64,000 bases of DNA from Tabrizicola sp. (GCF_022842145.1 NZ_JALHQD010000004.1:62001-126000); one strand, 5' to 3'. Shown: positions 35,648-45,898, numbered from the stretch's first letter. Numbers and translations are program-made. The notes: generated by a model from the letters alone, not told the origin.

Positions 35648-35662
35648 TTAACGAACGCGTAA
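35648..35662. promoter_or_regulatory. CtrA-like box upstream of the DUF6456-like gene
   Basis: TTAA-N7-GTAA differs at one base from the CtrA consensus TTAA-N7-TTAA and lies about 55 bases before the GTG start. Other TTAA half sites occur just upstream. Chance matches are possible. Confidence 0.3.
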
Positions 35663-35716
35663 CCAATTCCACCCAAGGTTGCAGGTGTCCAAGGCTGGAC
35701 TTATTGCAGCCCGGGT

Positions 35717-36868
35717 GTGGACAATGACGGGACGACTGAATTGCCAGAATTGACTGCTGCCAACCTGCCAGACTGGCTTCCTGCTGCCGTGCGTCACTAC
35801 CTCGACCATACCGAAGACGGCACGTCACTCAGAGAGCTGGCCCGGCGCGAGGGTCTTCATGCCTCGACCATCCTGCGGCAAGTCCGACGGTTCGAAAACC
35901 GTCGGGAAGACCCCCTGATGGACGAGGCGCTGTCGGCAATCTCTCGTCTCGTTCCCCGTCACACCGATGACCCAGCCCGAAAGGATGATCAGTCCATGTC
36001 AGTCCACCCGCGCCTTCCCGCCGCCGGCGACCAGCCCGACATCTGCGACGAACAGGCGCTGACGCGCGAGGGGATGCGCGTGTTGCGCCGCCTGGCGGAA
36101 CCCAGCGCCGTGATGGCCATCGCGCCCGATCTGGAAAAGGCCGTGGTGATCCGCGAACTGCCCGATGGCAAAAGCCTGCGGACGGCGGTGCTGGAACGGT
36201 CGGTGGCCCATGCCTTCGCGCTGAAGGACTGGGTGACTTGCCGCAAGCCGGGCCGCGTCTCGACCTACGAGATCACTTCTGCCGGACGCGCCGCGCTGAA
36301 GCGGATGGTGGACGAGGAGGATCGCCGTCGTCAGGGCATGGCCGAGGCCGCAACGCCGTTCGGCGACCAGCACCGCACCTGGGACGAGCGTGAGGTGCTG
36401 GACGACGGCAGCCCGCGCCGGGTGCGCTACAACCTGGCGGAAAGCCCGGTGGCGTTGCTGGGCCGCCGTCGCGACCGCGACGGCAAGCCCTTCCTGGAGC
36501 CCGAACTTGGCGCCGCCGCCGAACGTCTGCGCGAGGATTTCGAACTCGCCCAGATGGGCCCCCGCGTGGCGCAGAACTGGGACAGGTTTCTCACCGGCGG
36601 TGACCGGGGGGCGTTTCAGGCGGATAGCGGGCTGGCGGAAGGCCCGTCCTCGGCCCGGTCCCGCGTGGCGGCGGCGCTGCGCGACCTTGGACCAGGGCTT
36701 GGCGACGTGGCGCTGCGCTGCTGCTGCTTTCTGGAAGGGTTGGAGGTCGCAGAAAAGCGGATGGGCTGGGCGGCGCGGTCAGGCAAGATCGTGCTGCGCA
36801 TCGCGCTGATGCGGCTCAAGCGGCACTACGAGGAGACCTACGGCAAGTCCGGCCTGCTGATCGGCTAG
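35717..36868 (+). CDS. Helix-turn-helix protein with DUF6456-type C-terminus
   Basis: 383 residues from GTG 35717. The N-terminal part (about 20-65) has GTSLRELARREGLHASTILRQV, a helix-turn-helix. The C-terminal part (about 300-380) has RVAAALRDLGPGLGDVALRC and KIVLRIALMRLKRHYEETYG, the DUF6456 pattern. The middle has ELPDGKSLRTAVLERSVAHA, possibly a second winged helix. It is probably a DNA-binding regulator of this bacterial group; its targets are unknown. Confidence 0.7.
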   Translation: MDNDGTTELPELTAANLPDWLPAAVRHYLDHTEDGTSLRELARREGLHASTILRQVRRFENRREDPLMDEALSAISRLVPRHTDDPARKDDQSMSVHPRLPAAGDQPDICDEQALTREGMRVLRRLAEPSAVMAIAPDLEKAVVIRELPDGKSLRTAVLERSVAHAFALKDWVTCRKPGRVSTYEITSAGRAALKRMVDEEDRRRQGMAEAATPFGDQHRTWDEREVLDDGSPRRVRYNLAESPVALLGRRRDRDGKPFLEPELGAAAERLREDFELAQMGPRVAQNWDRFLTGGDRGAFQADSGLAEGPSSARSRVAAALRDLGPGLGDVALRCCCFLEGLEVAEKRMGWAARSGKIVLRIALMRLKRHYEETYGKSGLLIG

Positions 36869-36871
36869 GGT

Positions 36872-37444
36872 TCAGGCCCCCATGCCCCGGGCAACCAGCA
36901 TCACCGAGATCGCCGCGAGCCAGACCGAGGCCAGCCGCCGCAGCACGAACAGCGCGCGCGGCTGGCCGACCCCACCGCTGCGCAAGACCGCGCCGCCAGC
37001 GGCCCAAAGCGCGGCAACCAGCACGACCAGCCCCGCGAAGAGCGCAAGGTTCAGCCCCAGCCGGTCAGGAGAGGGCAACAGCACCAGACCGAAGATCAGC
37101 GCCTTGGGGTTCAGCGCCGTCGTCACGAACAGCGTCCGCGCCCCAACCGTCCCGCCCGCAACCGACGCAAGCGGCTGCCACAACCTTACCGCCAGCACGG
37201 CCACCCACAGCGCCGCAGCCAGCGTCACCCCGCGCTGCACCCCTGCGTGATCGGCCAACAGCGTCGCCCCGATCAGGGTCAGCGGCAGGACCGACAGAAA
37301 ATACCCCGCAAGCTCGGCCGGAACCAGGCGCATCGCCCCCACCCAGCCCCGCTCGGCCGCGGCCACCAGAACCAAAGAGTTCGTCGGCCCCGGTGTCAGA
37401 AGCAGCAGCAGAATGGCCAGGGAAAGTTCGGGCAGGGACATCAT
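36872..37444 (-). CDS. LysE/RhtB-family exporter
   Basis: 190 residues, five or six predicted membrane helices. The family start LAILLLLLTPGPTNSLVLVA carries the TPGP motif of LysE/RhtB carriers, and ALNPKALIFGLVLLPS is the second signature. It probably exports an amino acid or analogue; the substrate is unknown. Convergent with the DUF6456-like gene, with three bases between stop codons. Confidence 0.88.
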   Translation of the reverse strand: MMSLPELSLAILLLLLTPGPTNSLVLVAAAERGWVGAMRLVPAELAGYFLSVLPLTLIGATLLADHAGVQRGVTLAAALWVAVLAVRLWQPLASVAGGTVGARTLFVTTALNPKALIFGLVLLPSPDRLGLNLALFAGLVVLVAALWAAGGAVLRSGGVGQPRALFVLRRLASVWLAAISVMLVARGMGA

Positions 37445-37597
37445 GGGCTCCAGTCTTAGGCTGCAGATGCCCGGTCTGGAAGGGGGATGCCTTGATCCGT
37501 GTCAATCGCATCAGGTGCAATGGGGGGAAAGCGGTCGCCCGCACTCCCCCCACCTCCGGGGCTTCCCCGTCCCCGGATCACGCGCCGGCGTCTGAGT

Positions 37598-38278
37598 TCA
37601 GGCGGCGCGCGTAACTCCGGTCCGGTGCAGGATGCCGGCCAGCGCGCCACCCGCCAGCGGTGCCGCGATGAAGACCCATAGGTCCGCCATCGCCTGGCCG
37701 CCGACGAACAGCGCAGGGCCAAAGGACCGCGCCGGGTTCACCGACACGCCAGTCACGGTGATGCCGACAAGGTGGATCGCGGCCAGCGTCAGGCCGATCG
37801 CCAGTCCCGCCATCGCCGTCGGCGCGCCGTCCTGCGTGGCCCCCAGGATCACGGTGACGAAGAGAAAGGTCATCACGCCTTCGAACAACAGCGCCGACGT
37901 CAGCGAGTATTCCCCCAGATAGCCCGCGCCATAGCCGTTCTGGCCCAGCCCGTTCACCCCGATGTCATAGCCCGCCTTGCCCGAGGCGATCATATACAGC
38001 ACGCCCGCGCCGATCACCGCACCGACCAGTTGCGCGACGACATAACTCGCCAGAGCCGAAGCGGGCATCCGTCCGGCAAGGTATGCCCCAAGGCTGACCG
38101 CGGGGTTCAGATGCGCGCCCGAGATCGGCCCGATCCCGTAGGCCGCCGCGACGATGGCCAGTCCGAAGGCCAGCGAAATCCCGGTCATCCCGATCTCGGC
38201 CCCCATCAAGACTGCCGCACCGCAGCCGAACAGGACCAGGATCGCCGTGCCGATCACCTCGGCGATAAACTGCTTCAT
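37598..38278 (-). CDS. aqpZ: Aquaporin Z
   Basis: 226 residues from ATG 38278 with GGAG upstream. Both NPA boxes are present ([12 protein letters not shown] and [11 protein letters not shown]) along with the AqpZ start [20 protein letters not shown]. The Arg after the second NPA and the sequence near it fit a water-selective channel rather than a glycerol facilitator. It is divergent from lipA. Confidence 0.93.
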   Translation of the reverse strand: MKQFIAEVIGTAILVLFGCGAAVLMGAEIGMTGISLAFGLAIVAAAYGIGPISGAHLNPAVSLGAYLAGRMPASALASYVVAQLVGAVIGAGVLYMIASGKAGYDIGVNGLGQNGYGAGYLGEYSLTSALLFEGVMTFLFVTVILGATQDGAPTAMAGLAIGLTLAAIHLVGITVTGVSVNPARSFGPALFVGGQAMADLWVFIAAPLAGGALAGILHRTGVTRAA

Positions 38279-38406
38279 CACATACTCCACACCAGATGTG
38301 CGCCGGTTGCATGGGCCACCGGCGTCCCTGTGGGGGCTTGCCGCGTTGCCTTGGACGCGAAACGGGCTTATCTGAGGAGGAGCCAGCCGGTCAGGGGGAA
38401 ATTTCC

Positions 38407-39351
38407 GTGCGCGACCTCAAGCTTCCCGAAGAGCGTCACCCCGAAAAGGCGCACCGCCCGGACAACGAACAGCCGAAGAAGCCGGCGTGGATCAGGGTCA
38501 AGGCCCCCACGTCCGAAGGCTACAAGCGTACCCGCGACATCCTGCGCGAAAAGAAACTGGTCACGGTCTGCGAGGAAGCCGGCTGCCCCAACGTCGGCGA
38601 ATGCTGGAGCCAGGGCCACGCCACCATGATGATCATGGGCGAGATCTGCACCCGGGGTTGCACTTTCTGCAACGTGGCGACGGGGAAGCCGCAGACGCTG
38701 GACGCCTTCGAGCCGGGCCGGGTGGCGCATGCCGTGGCCGAACTTGGGCTTGCCCATGTCGTCGTCACCTCGGTCGACCGCGATGACCTTGACGACGGCG
38801 GGGCCGAGCATTTCGCCCAGACGATCCGCGCGATCCGTCACCGCTCGCCCGCCACCACGATCGAGGTCCTGACGCCCGACTTCCTGAAGTGCCCGCCGTC
38901 GGCGCTGGAAAAGGTGGTCGAGGCGCGCCCCGACGTCTTCAACCACAACCTTGAAACCGTCCCCGGCCTGTACCACGAGGTCCGCCCCGGCGCGCGCTAC
39001 TTCCACTCCCTGCGCCTTCTGCAGCGGGTGAAGGAACTGGACCCGATGATGTTCACCAAGTCGGGCATCATGGTTGGCCTCGGCGAGGAGCGTCAGGCCG
39101 TCCTGCAGGTGATGGACGACATGCGCAGCGCGGACGTCGATTTCCTGACCGTCGGTCAGTACCTGCAACCGACGCCGAAGCACCACCGCGTAGCGCGCTT
39201 CATCACGCCGGACGAGTTCAAGTCCTATGAGACCGCGGCCTGGGGCAAGGGCTTCCTGATGGTCTCGGCCACGCCGCTGACCCGGTCCAGCTACCACGCC
39301 GGCGACGACTTCGCCCGGATGCGGGATGCCCGACAGACGGGCAGGGGCTGA
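38407..39351 (+). CDS. lipA: Lipoyl synthase
   Basis: 314 residues from GTG 38407 with AGGGGGA upstream. The auxiliary cluster cysteines are C55, C60 and C66 ([12 protein letters not shown]); the radical-SAM cysteines are C81, C85 and C88 (CTRGCTFC). The terminal [10 protein letters not shown] carries the serine that ligates the auxiliary cluster. The enzyme inserts two sulphurs into octanoyl-E2 and GcvH proteins. A nearby lipB is not seen. Confidence 0.97.
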   Translation: MRDLKLPEERHPEKAHRPDNEQPKKPAWIRVKAPTSEGYKRTRDILREKKLVTVCEEAGCPNVGECWSQGHATMMIMGEICTRGCTFCNVATGKPQTLDAFEPGRVAHAVAELGLAHVVVTSVDRDDLDDGGAEHFAQTIRAIRHRSPATTIEVLTPDFLKCPPSALEKVVEARPDVFNHNLETVPGLYHEVRPGARYFHSLRLLQRVKELDPMMFTKSGIMVGLGEERQAVLQVMDDMRSADVDFLTVGQYLQPTPKHHRVARFITPDEFKSYETAAWGKGFLMVSATPLTRSSYHAGDDFARMRDARQTGRG

Positions 39352-39362
39352 CCCGAATGACA

Positions 39363-39386
39363 AAGGGCCGCACGCTGGCGGCCCTT
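39363..39386 (+). terminator. Hairpin between convergent lipA and porin-like gene
   Basis: AAGGGCCGC-ACGCTG-GCGGCCCTT starts 12 bases after the lipA stop. The T-run is weak on both strands. Confidence 0.65.
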
Positions 39387-39409
39387 CCTCAAACGTCCGG
39401 ATTGCGACG

Positions 39410-40291
39410 TCAGAACTTGTAGCCGACTCCGATGTCGAACATCTCGTCCGATCCCACGGCCTTGGTCCCGCCGCCTTCCACGTAGATCCCGCTGTCGAGA
39501 TTGTAGGTGGCCGAGATCGAGTAGACATCGCTGGCATCCTGCACCAGCAGCATGTCGCCCCGCAGCGTCAGCGCAGACATCACATCCACACTGCCGTGCA
39601 GCCGAACGGTATGGATGGTGTCGCCCGCATCGAACTGGGACAGCGCGGCCCCGATGGCGAAGCGGTCCGCGTCGTGGAATGCGCCGATCTGCATCAGGGA
39701 AAGGTCCGACCCCGGGGCCGTGGCGAATTCTCCGCTGATGAAGAAGCTCGTCGCCCCGGTCTGGTAGCGCATCATGGCCTCGGCGACGTCGACGTTCGCA
39801 TCGTTCATGTGGTGATATCCGGCCCCGAAGGTCAGGCTGCCCGCTTCCTGCTTCCAGGTGATGCCCGGCGTCATGCCGCGATCCTGGCTGCTGATCAGGC
39901 TGGTCACCGGCCCGGTCAGAACGCTGGCTCCAAGGTCAAACAGGCGCGACGATGAAAAGCGAGGCATCACACGCTCGGTATCCGACAGGGGCCGGGGGGC
40001 GCCCACGGCAAACTCGCCCGCGCCCGTCGACAGCACAAGCGCGGCCCAGATATTGGTGAAGTCCGTTCCGTCGTCCAGCCGCGTGGTGTCCAGTGCGGCA
40101 TCGAAGCCCAGAAGACCGCCCGACCGCCAGTTCATGCCGATATCGCCGTCCAGAGCGAAGTCATCGTCCGATCCGCTATTCAGGTATTCCAGCTTGACGT
40201 CCCCGCCGAATGTCAGGCCGTTGCCTGCATCCTGGGCGGTGGCGGGAAGTGCGAAAGCCGCGACAAGCGCGGGAAGAAGAAGCCTGCTCAT
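39410..40291 (-). CDS. Porin-like outer-membrane beta-barrel protein
   Basis: 293 residues from ATG 40291. A signal peptide ends at LVAAFALPATAQ. The mature sequence alternates hydrophobic and polar residues, opens with GLTFGGDVKLEYLNSGSDDD and ends with a terminal Phe (IGVGYKF), as barrels do. It resembles the porins of the Rhodobacter group at both ends but is shorter and lacks a clear constriction loop. Transport role inferred. Confidence 0.75.
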   Translation of the reverse strand: MSRLLLPALVAAFALPATAQDAGNGLTFGGDVKLEYLNSGSDDDFALDGDIGMNWRSGGLLGFDAALDTTRLDDGTDFTNIWAALVLSTGAGEFAVGAPRPLSDTERVMPRFSSSRLFDLGASVLTGPVTSLISSQDRGMTPGITWKQEAGSLTFGAGYHHMNDANVDVAEAMMRYQTGATSFFISGEFATAPGSDLSLMQIGAFHDADRFAIGAALSQFDAGDTIHTVRLHGSVDVMSALTLRGDMLLVQDASDVYSISATYNLDSGIYVEGGGTKAVGSDEMFDIGVGYKF

Positions 40292-40410
40292 ATTGTTTTT
40301 CCGTTCTGCTCGGGTTTTTTGCCAGTATGGCGCAAAATCCCGCTCAGGGAAAGCCCTTGTGATCAATATGTTGTGGCTCGTCCCACTGCTAGCGGAAGGC
40401 GGGCACGCGA

Positions 40411-41298
40411 TTACTCGAGGTTGGGGACGGCCAGCAGGTACTCGGCCACCGCCTGCCGGTCGCTTTCCGGCAGCCGGGCCATGTTCTCGACCACATGCAC
40501 CATATGCCCGCCGACACTGTCATAGTCGGGGGTAAAGCCCGTGGTGAGGTATTGCACGATGTCCGGCGCGGTCCAGCCAAGCTTTCCGGGCGTGATGTTC
40601 GGGATGCGCCCGTCGCCCGAGGGGTTCGGCGCGCCCCCCAGCCAGCGGGCCGTGTCCATCCCGCCCAGCATGTTGCGCGGCGTGTGGCATTCGCCGCAAT
40701 GCGCCAGCGCCTCGGTGATATAGCGTCCGCGGGCTGCGGTGGGCGTCAGGTTCCCGGCCAGAGTCCAGTCATCCGACAGGAACATCAGCTTCCACAGCCC
40801 GACGGCCTCGCGCCGGGAAAATGGAAAGCCCAACTCGTGCGGCTGGCTTGGGGTCGCGTCGGCGGGCAGCGTCTTCATGAAGGCGTATAGGTCGGCCACG
40901 TCCTGCATTTCCATCTTCGCATAGGATGCATAGGGCAGGGCGGGATAGTAGTGCTCGCCTTCCGGACTGACGCCGCGCGTGATCGCGTTGGCCAGATCCA
41001 GTTGCGACCAGGCCCCTATGCCGTGTTCCGGGTCCTGACTGATGTTGGGCGCGATGAAGGTGCCGAAGTCCGAGGGGAACTTCTGCCCGCCGGACAGCAC
41101 CAGTTGCGCCGCATCTTTCGCACCGTCGGCCATGTGGCATGACGCGCAGCCCGAGGCCCAGAACACCTGCTCGCCCCGTGTCGCGTCCCCGGTCAGGTCC
41201 GCAACTGCCGCCGCCGCAAGCGGATTGGGACGGGCCAGCACGTAAAGCCCCCCCGCGCCAACCAGACCCAATACGACCAGCCAGCGCATGAGACGCAT
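40411..41298 (-). CDS. Membrane-anchored dihaem cytochrome c
   Basis: 295 residues from ATG 41298 with GGAGG upstream. An N-terminal helix (LMRWLVVLGLVGAGGLYVLA) anchors it. Two haem sites are read: CASCH (C51, C54, H55) and CGECH (C201, C204, H205). Periplasmic dihaem proteins of this kind accept electrons from alcohol, aldehyde or gluconate-type dehydrogenases. No partner dehydrogenase is adjacent. Confidence 0.85.
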   Translation of the reverse strand: MRLMRWLVVLGLVGAGGLYVLARPNPLAAAAVADLTGDATRGEQVFWASGCASCHMADGAKDAAQLVLSGGQKFPSDFGTFIAPNISQDPEHGIGAWSQLDLANAITRGVSPEGEHYYPALPYASYAKMEMQDVADLYAFMKTLPADATPSQPHELGFPFSRREAVGLWKLMFLSDDWTLAGNLTPTAARGRYITEALAHCGECHTPRNMLGGMDTARWLGGAPNPSGDGRIPNITPGKLGWTAPDIVQYLTTGFTPDYDSVGGHMVHVVENMARLPESDRQAVAEYLLAVPNLE

Positions 41299-41358
41299 CA
41301 CTGTACCCTCCGACCACAACCTCGCGGCGACCCTAACCGACCCGCCGCTCGCGTCCAA

Positions 41359-41535
41359 TCACGGTTTCTGGCGTAGGCTGTCGACCGTCATCCAGTCCGG
41401 CCAGCCGACGAAATACTCGATCCCGACCAGCACAAGGCACAGGGCCACCACCCCGAACACCAGCTTCACCCGGCCCTCCGATGGCGGGTTCTGCGCCCAT
41501 CGCTTGGCGCGCAAAAGCCAGTTCAGGGTGTTCAT
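41359..41535 (-). CDS. Small membrane protein coupled to hpt
   Basis: 58 residues: [20 protein letters not shown], then a hydrophobic helix [20 protein letters not shown] (about 25-44) and the tail [14 protein letters not shown]. The ATG overlaps the hpt stop (ATGA), so it is co-translated. It fits the small conserved membrane protein type seen in this group; function unknown. Confidence 0.7.
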   Translation of the reverse strand: MNTLNWLLRAKRWAQNPPSEGRVKLVFGVVALCLVLVGIEYFVGWPDWMTVDSLRQKP

Positions 41536-42077
41536 GTCGCTTCCGTGAACCGCACCTTGCCGATGTAGGGCAGGTTGCGGTTCCGCTGGGCGAAGTCGAT
41601 GCCGTAGCCCACGACGAATTCGTCGGGGATCTCGAAACCCGTCCAGTCGGCCTTGACCGGCACCTCCCGGCGCGAGGGCTTGTCCAGAAGCGCGCAGGTC
41701 CGCAGCCGCGCCGGTTGCCGCGCCTTCAGGAGGTGCAGCACGTGGCTCAGCGTGAAGCCGGTGTCGATGATGTCCTCGACCACCAGCACGTCGCGGCCCG
41801 CGATCTCGCCCCGCAGATCCTTCAGGATGCGGACCTCGCGGCTGGAATGCATCGCGTCGCCATAGCTGGAGGCTTCCAGGAAATCGACCTCCACCGGCAG
41901 CTCGATCTCGCGGACAAGGTCGGCGATGAAGACGAAGGACCCGCGCAGAAGGCCCACCACCACCAGCTTGTCTGTGCCGTGGAAATGCGTGGTAATCTCG
42001 CGGGCCAGGGCTTCGACCCGCGCCGCGATGGCCTTGGCGCTGATCAGCTGGTCGATCACATAGGGGCGGTCGGGCAT
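41532..42077 (-). CDS. hpt: Hypoxanthine phosphoribosyltransferase
   Basis: 181 residues. The PRPP-binding loop is [38 protein letters not shown] and [20 protein letters not shown] are the other family segments. It salvages hypoxanthine, and perhaps guanine, to the nucleotide. The downstream small membrane gene overlaps it by four bases. Confidence 0.95.
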   Translation of the reverse strand: MPDRPYVIDQLISAKAIAARVEALAREITTHFHGTDKLVVVGLLRGSFVFIADLVREIELPVEVDFLEASSYGDAMHSSREVRILKDLRGEIAGRDVLVVEDIIDTGFTLSHVLHLLKARQPARLRTCALLDKPSRREVPVKADWTGFEIPDEFVVGYGIDFAQRNRNLPYIGKVRFTEAT

Positions 42078-42202
42078 GGGTCGGTTCCGTCTGTTGCGAC
42101 CCCTTCCTAGCCGTCAAAGCCACAGTTGCATAGGCCGTGACATGTCGCCCGCTTGATCTTGGCGCCATGTCGGGCCACATCTCGGGGCCAAGAGAGACAC
42201 CG

Positions 42203-42661
42203 ATGCCCAGCCATTCCGAAACCAAGCGCCTGCCCTACACCGCCCAGCAGATGTACGATCTGGTGGCCGATGTCGCATCCTACCCGAAGTTTCTGCCCTG
42301 GAATTCCGCGGCCCGCATCCGCTCGCGCACGCCGATCTCAGGCGGGGGCGAGGTGATGGAGGCCGACCTTGTGATCAGCTTCAAGGTCTTCCGCGAACGC
42401 TTCGGCAGCCGGGTCACGCTTTGGCCCGAGGCGATGAAGATCGACACCGAATACCTCGACGGCCCCTTCCGCCACATGCGGTCGAACTGGGCCTTCCGCG
42501 ACATCCCCGGCGGCTGCGAGGTCGATTTCCACGTCGATTTCGAGTTCAGGAACGCGATTCTCCAAGGCATCATCGGCGTCGTCTTCAATGACGCCATGCT
42601 GCGCGTGGTCCGCGCCTTCGAGCGCCGCGCGGCGGAACTGTACGGACCGGGCCCGTTCTGA
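42203..42661 (+). CDS. ratA: RatA/COQ10 START-domain protein
   Basis: 152 residues from ATG 42203; the longer frame adds 22 residues. The polyketide-cyclase/START fold is shown by YTAQQMYDLVADVASYPKFLPWN, LVISFKVFRERFGSRV and a C-terminal VFNDAMLRVVRAFERRA. Homologues assist ubiquinone function (Coq10) or inhibit 70S assembly (E. coli RatA). The yfjF/ratB partner is not present, so the ubiquinone role is more likely. Confidence 0.85.
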   Translation: MPSHSETKRLPYTAQQMYDLVADVASYPKFLPWNSAARIRSRTPISGGGEVMEADLVISFKVFRERFGSRVTLWPEAMKIDTEYLDGPFRHMRSNWAFRDIPGGCEVDFHVDFEFRNAILQGIIGVVFNDAMLRVVRAFERRAAELYGPGPF

Positions 42662-42718
42662 CGCGACGGAAACTTCTGGCGACAGCGTGACAGCCTCACG
42701 CCCATGCCGGAGTTCTTC

Positions 42719-43573
42719 ATGCGTGCCTTTGCCCTGCTCCTTGCCATTCTTGCCGCGCAGCCTTTGCTCGCCCAGACCGTCCGTCTTGGCGACCGCTATT
42801 ACGAAATCGCGCTTCCCGCCGACCCGCAGAACGCTCCCCTGATCCTTGTCCTGCATGGCGGAGGTGGCAATCCCGACCGCACGGCCCGGGTGACAGGCTT
42901 GACCGGCGTTGCGCTGCGCAAGGGTTACGCAGTGGTCTATCCGGCAGGAACGGGGCGCAGACTTCTGTCCTGGAATGCAGGTTACTGTTGCGCCAGCGCG
43001 TCCCGGAACCGCGTGGACGACGAAGCTTTCCTGACCGCTGTCATCCAGGACGCACAAGCCCGTTTCGGCCTTGGCAAAAGCGTCTACCTGACGGGCATGT
43101 CGAACGGCTCGATGCTGGCCGAAACCTTCGCCGCGCGAAATCCCGCCCTCGTGCGGGCGGTCGCCGGGGTGTCCGGCACGATGGACACGCGGAAGGTCCG
43201 CGTCGCCGCTCCCGTCCCGGCCCTGATCATCCACGGCACCGCCGATACGATGGTCCCCTACGGCGGTGGCCGGGGTGACGCCAGCCTGACGCGCACCGAC
43301 TTTGCCTCGGTCGCGTCGGTGGTTCAGGCGTTCCTTGCGCCCTGGGGCAAGGGCCTGACGCAAACCTCGCGCCGGATCGACCGCAAGGATGACGGAACGT
43401 CGGTCAGCATCACCGACTATGCCAAGGGCCGGAACGTGGTGCTGCGCCTGATGAAGATCGAGGGGGGCGGCCACAACTGGCCCGGCGGCGTGAAACCCCG
43501 GTCCGACATGGACATGACGCAGGAGATCGACGCCAATGCCGAGATCCTGCGCTTTTTCGCACTGCATCCGTAA
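42719..43573 (+). CDS. Secreted esterase, polyhydroxybutyrate-depolymerase/feruloyl-esterase family
   Basis: 284 residues from ATG 42719 with GGAG upstream. A signal peptide ends at LLAQ. The hydrolase features are LILVLHGGGGNPDRTARVTG, the nucleophile in VYLTGMSNGSMLAETF, the acid in IHGTADTMVPYGGG and the base in GGGHNWPGG. LpqC-type enzymes act on short polyesters or ester-linked phenolics. Substrate unknown. Confidence 0.83.
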   Translation: MRAFALLLAILAAQPLLAQTVRLGDRYYEIALPADPQNAPLILVLHGGGGNPDRTARVTGLTGVALRKGYAVVYPAGTGRRLLSWNAGYCCASASRNRVDDEAFLTAVIQDAQARFGLGKSVYLTGMSNGSMLAETFAARNPALVRAVAGVSGTMDTRKVRVAAPVPALIIHGTADTMVPYGGGRGDASLTRTDFASVASVVQAFLAPWGKGLTQTSRRIDRKDDGTSVSITDYAKGRNVVLRLMKIEGGGHNWPGGVKPRSDMDMTQEIDANAEILRFFALHP

Positions 43574-43582
43574 GGCCGGGGC

Positions 43583-43631
43583 CAAATTCCTTAAGCAAGG
43601 AATTTGACAAATCCTTTGCTTGGAGGATTTG
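43583..43631. terminator. Two tandem hairpins between the esterase and pncC
   Basis: CAAATTCCTT-AAGC-AAGGAATTTG is followed by a CAAATCCT/AGGATTTG stem. The converging genes end on either side. The layout resembles the hairpin groups at 22596 and 63816. Confidence 0.65.
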
Positions 43632-43634
43632 GAC

Positions 43635-44111
43635 CTACTCCAGCGCCGCGACCAGCAGCCCCAGTGCATGCGCGGTCGCGGCCCTGCGGACCTTGTCGCG
43701 CCCAAGCGCCCCGAATTCCACCGTTTCGACGCGGGTCTCATGGTCCCGGCGCGCAAGGCCGAAGCAGACGCGGCCCTCGGGCTTGAACTCTGATCGTCCC
43801 GGCCCCGCGATCCCGGTGATCGATACCGCGAGGTCGGCGGCCGACCTGATCAGCGCGCCCTCGGCCATCTCACGCGCCACGTTTTCGGACACCGCCCCCT
43901 GCGCGGCCAGGGTGTCCGCCGACACACCAAGCATCTCCACCTTCGCGGCGTTGGAATAGGTGACGAAACCGCGCTCGAACACGTCCGACGACCCCGCCAC
44001 ATCGGTCAGCGCCGCCGCGACCAGTCCACCCGTACAGCTTTCCGCCGTGGCGATCCTGATCCCCCAGTAGCGCGCCCGCTGCAGCAGGTCTGCGACATTC
44101 ACCCCAGCCAT
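43635..44111 (-). CDS. pncC: CinA-family nicotinamide-nucleotide amidase
   Basis: 158 residues from ATG 44111, overlapping pgpA by 13 bases. The CinA C-terminal domain stands alone: [36 protein letters not shown] and [21 protein letters not shown]. Such enzymes deamidate NMN to nicotinate mononucleotide. The N-terminal MoCF-like part of full CinA is absent, as is usual in Gram-negative PncC. Confidence 0.9.
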   Translation of the reverse strand: MAGVNVADLLQRARYWGIRIATAESCTGGLVAAALTDVAGSSDVFERGFVTYSNAAKVEMLGVSADTLAAQGAVSENVAREMAEGALIRSAADLAVSITGIAGPGRSEFKPEGRVCFGLARRDHETRVETVEFGALGRDKVRRAATAHALGLLVAALE

Positions 44112-44605
44112 GGCTCCACGACCCCATGATAGACGCCCGCAAATCCCATCGAGACGACCCCGGCGAACAGCCCGGCCCAAAGGTCGTCCAGCATCACACC
44201 CTTCGCGCCTTCCATCCGGTCGGCCCGGCCCACGAGCCATGGCTTCCAGATGTCGAAAAGCCGGAACAGAAGGAACGGTGCCACCCATGCCGGCCAGGCC
44301 CCGAACAGAATATCAGGCACCCCATGCCGCCAAAGCGGGATCACCGTGAACGACAGCGCCAGAAGCTGCCCCGCCACCTCGTCGATCACCACTTCCGAGG
44401 GGTCCTCGCCCCCCGTCGCCCGCAAGTAGCGTGGCACCGCCCAGAAACCCAGGATCGTGGCCAGGACAAACCCAACCGGAACCGCCAGCGCCCAGCCCGC
44501 CTGATAGGCCGCCACGGCCAGAGCCACGGTGATTGCCGACGCCCAGGTCCCCGAAGCGGGCTTCAGATGCCCCGCCCCGAAGAAGGTGGCGATAAGCGTG
44601 CTCAT
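44099..44605 (-). CDS. pgpA: Phosphatidylglycerophosphatase A
   Basis: 168 residues from ATG 44605, overlapping the ispDF stop (ATGA). The signature segments are [28 protein letters not shown] and [19 protein letters not shown], ending [14 protein letters not shown]. Membrane enzyme that dephosphorylates phosphatidylglycerophosphate to phosphatidylglycerol. Confidence 0.92.
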   Translation of the reverse strand: MSTLIATFFGAGHLKPASGTWASAITVALAVAAYQAGWALAVPVGFVLATILGFWAVPRYLRATGGEDPSEVVIDEVAGQLLALSFTVIPLWRHGVPDILFGAWPAWVAPFLLFRLFDIWKPWLVGRADRMEGAKGVMLDDLWAGLFAGVVSMGFAGVYHGVVEPWLG

Positions 44606-45720
44606 GCCTTCACCAGAACGGCTGTCGCCAGCGAGGCGATGCCCTCCTCGCGCCCGGTGAAGCCCAGGCGTTCCGAGGTGGTGGCCTTGACCGATACCCG
44701 CCCCGCATCCACGCCCATGATCCGCGCCAGTTCCGCTTGCATGGCAAGGGCATGCGGACCGATCTTCGGGCGCTCGCAGACCAGCGTCACGTCGCAATTG
44801 CCCAGATCATAGCCCCGGCACCGCGCCAGCCCGATGGCGTGGCTCAGGAAGATGTGGCTGGCAGCGCCCTTCCACTGCGGGTCACTGGGGGGGAAGTGCC
44901 GCCCGATGTCACCTTCCGCCAACGCGCCGTAGATCGCATCGGTCAAGGCGTGCATCCCAACGTCCGCGTCCGAGTGCCCCAGAAGGCCCTTGCCATGCGG
45001 CACCTTCACCCCGCAGAGCCAGACATGGTCGCCCTCGCAGAAGGCGTGCACGTCGTAGCCGTTGCCCAACCGCACATCCATGTCACGCCCCTTCAGGATC
45101 GCCTCGGCCCGGGCGAAATCGCCGGGGTAGGTCAGCTTCAGATTGGTTTCCTCGCCCTCGACGATCACCACGTCAAGACCCGCCGCCCGTGCAACCTCGA
45201 CATCGTCCAGCGCGCCGCCGGGATGGGCGCTGTGCGCGGCAAGGATGGGCGCAAAGCGAAAGGCCTGAGGTGTCTGCGCCCGCCAGAGGTTCGCCCTGTC
45301 CACCGTGCCCGACACCTTGCCCGCATCGCCGCGCCACAGCGCATCCGTCACCGGAAGGGCCGGGGCCGCGCCGTCATGTGTCGCCAGCGCGTCCACCAGA
45401 CGCCCGACCAGCGCGCGCGACACCAAAGGCCGCGCGCCGTCGTGGATCAGCACCGCCTCGACCCCCGACCCCTCCAGCGCCCGCAGCCCTGCAAGAACCG
45501 AGGCATCCCGCGTCGCACCACCCTCGACCAGTTCCACGCCAAGCCCCGTCGCCCGGTCGCGGTCGTCGGGATGGATCACCAGCACCACCCGCATCCCTGC
45601 GAAGGCGCGCAGCGTATGCGCCAGCACCGGCTTGCCCGCCAGCATCTGCCACTGTTTCGGCACCTCTCCGCCCATGCGGCTGCCGCGACCAGCGGCGACG
45701 ATGATGACAGCTGACTGCAT
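44602..45720 (-). CDS. ispDF: Bifunctional IspD/IspF isoprenoid synthesis enzyme
   Basis: 372 residues from ATG 45720. The IspD half (about 1-210) has [17 protein letters not shown] and [12 protein letters not shown]. The IspF half (about 213-372) has [25 protein letters not shown] and [19 protein letters not shown]. It adds CMP to methylerythritol phosphate and cyclises the later intermediate; IspE is made elsewhere. The fusion is common in alphaproteobacteria. ispDF, pgpA and pncC form an overlapping operon. Confidence 0.96.
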   Translation of the reverse strand: MQSAVIIVAAGRGSRMGGEVPKQWQMLAGKPVLAHTLRAFAGMRVVLVIHPDDRDRATGLGVELVEGGATRDASVLAGLRALEGSGVEAVLIHDGARPLVSRALVGRLVDALATHDGAAPALPVTDALWRGDAGKVSGTVDRANLWRAQTPQAFRFAPILAAHSAHPGGALDDVEVARAAGLDVVIVEGEETNLKLTYPGDFARAEAILKGRDMDVRLGNGYDVHAFCEGDHVWLCGVKVPHGKGLLGHSDADVGMHALTDAIYGALAEGDIGRHFPPSDPQWKGAASHIFLSHAIGLARCRGYDLGNCDVTLVCERPKIGPHALAMQAELARIMGVDAGRVSVKATTSERLGFTGREEGIASLATAVLVKA

Positions 45721-45800
45721 GGCACCTTCCTTTCGCTCCTGCCTAATCCAGCCCGACCTGCATGACAATCTGGCGCTTTGCACCCCTTACTGCCCAAAAA

Positions 45801-45829
45801 TTGTGCATCGCATGTTTTTCAGTCATTAT
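45801..45829 (+). promoter_or_regulatory. Candidate promoter for the dusB-ntr operon
   Basis: TTGTGC and CATTAT are separated by 17 bases, about 70 bases before the chosen dusB start. If used, transcription would begin downstream of the alternative ATG at 45812. Matches to consensus are partial. Confidence 0.25.
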
Positions 45830-45898
45830 GCGCGCGCGCTGCCTTGGTCCCGTCCATCGGGAAGGCTAGCTAAGTTGCAACTGCACAAGGATAAGGCT

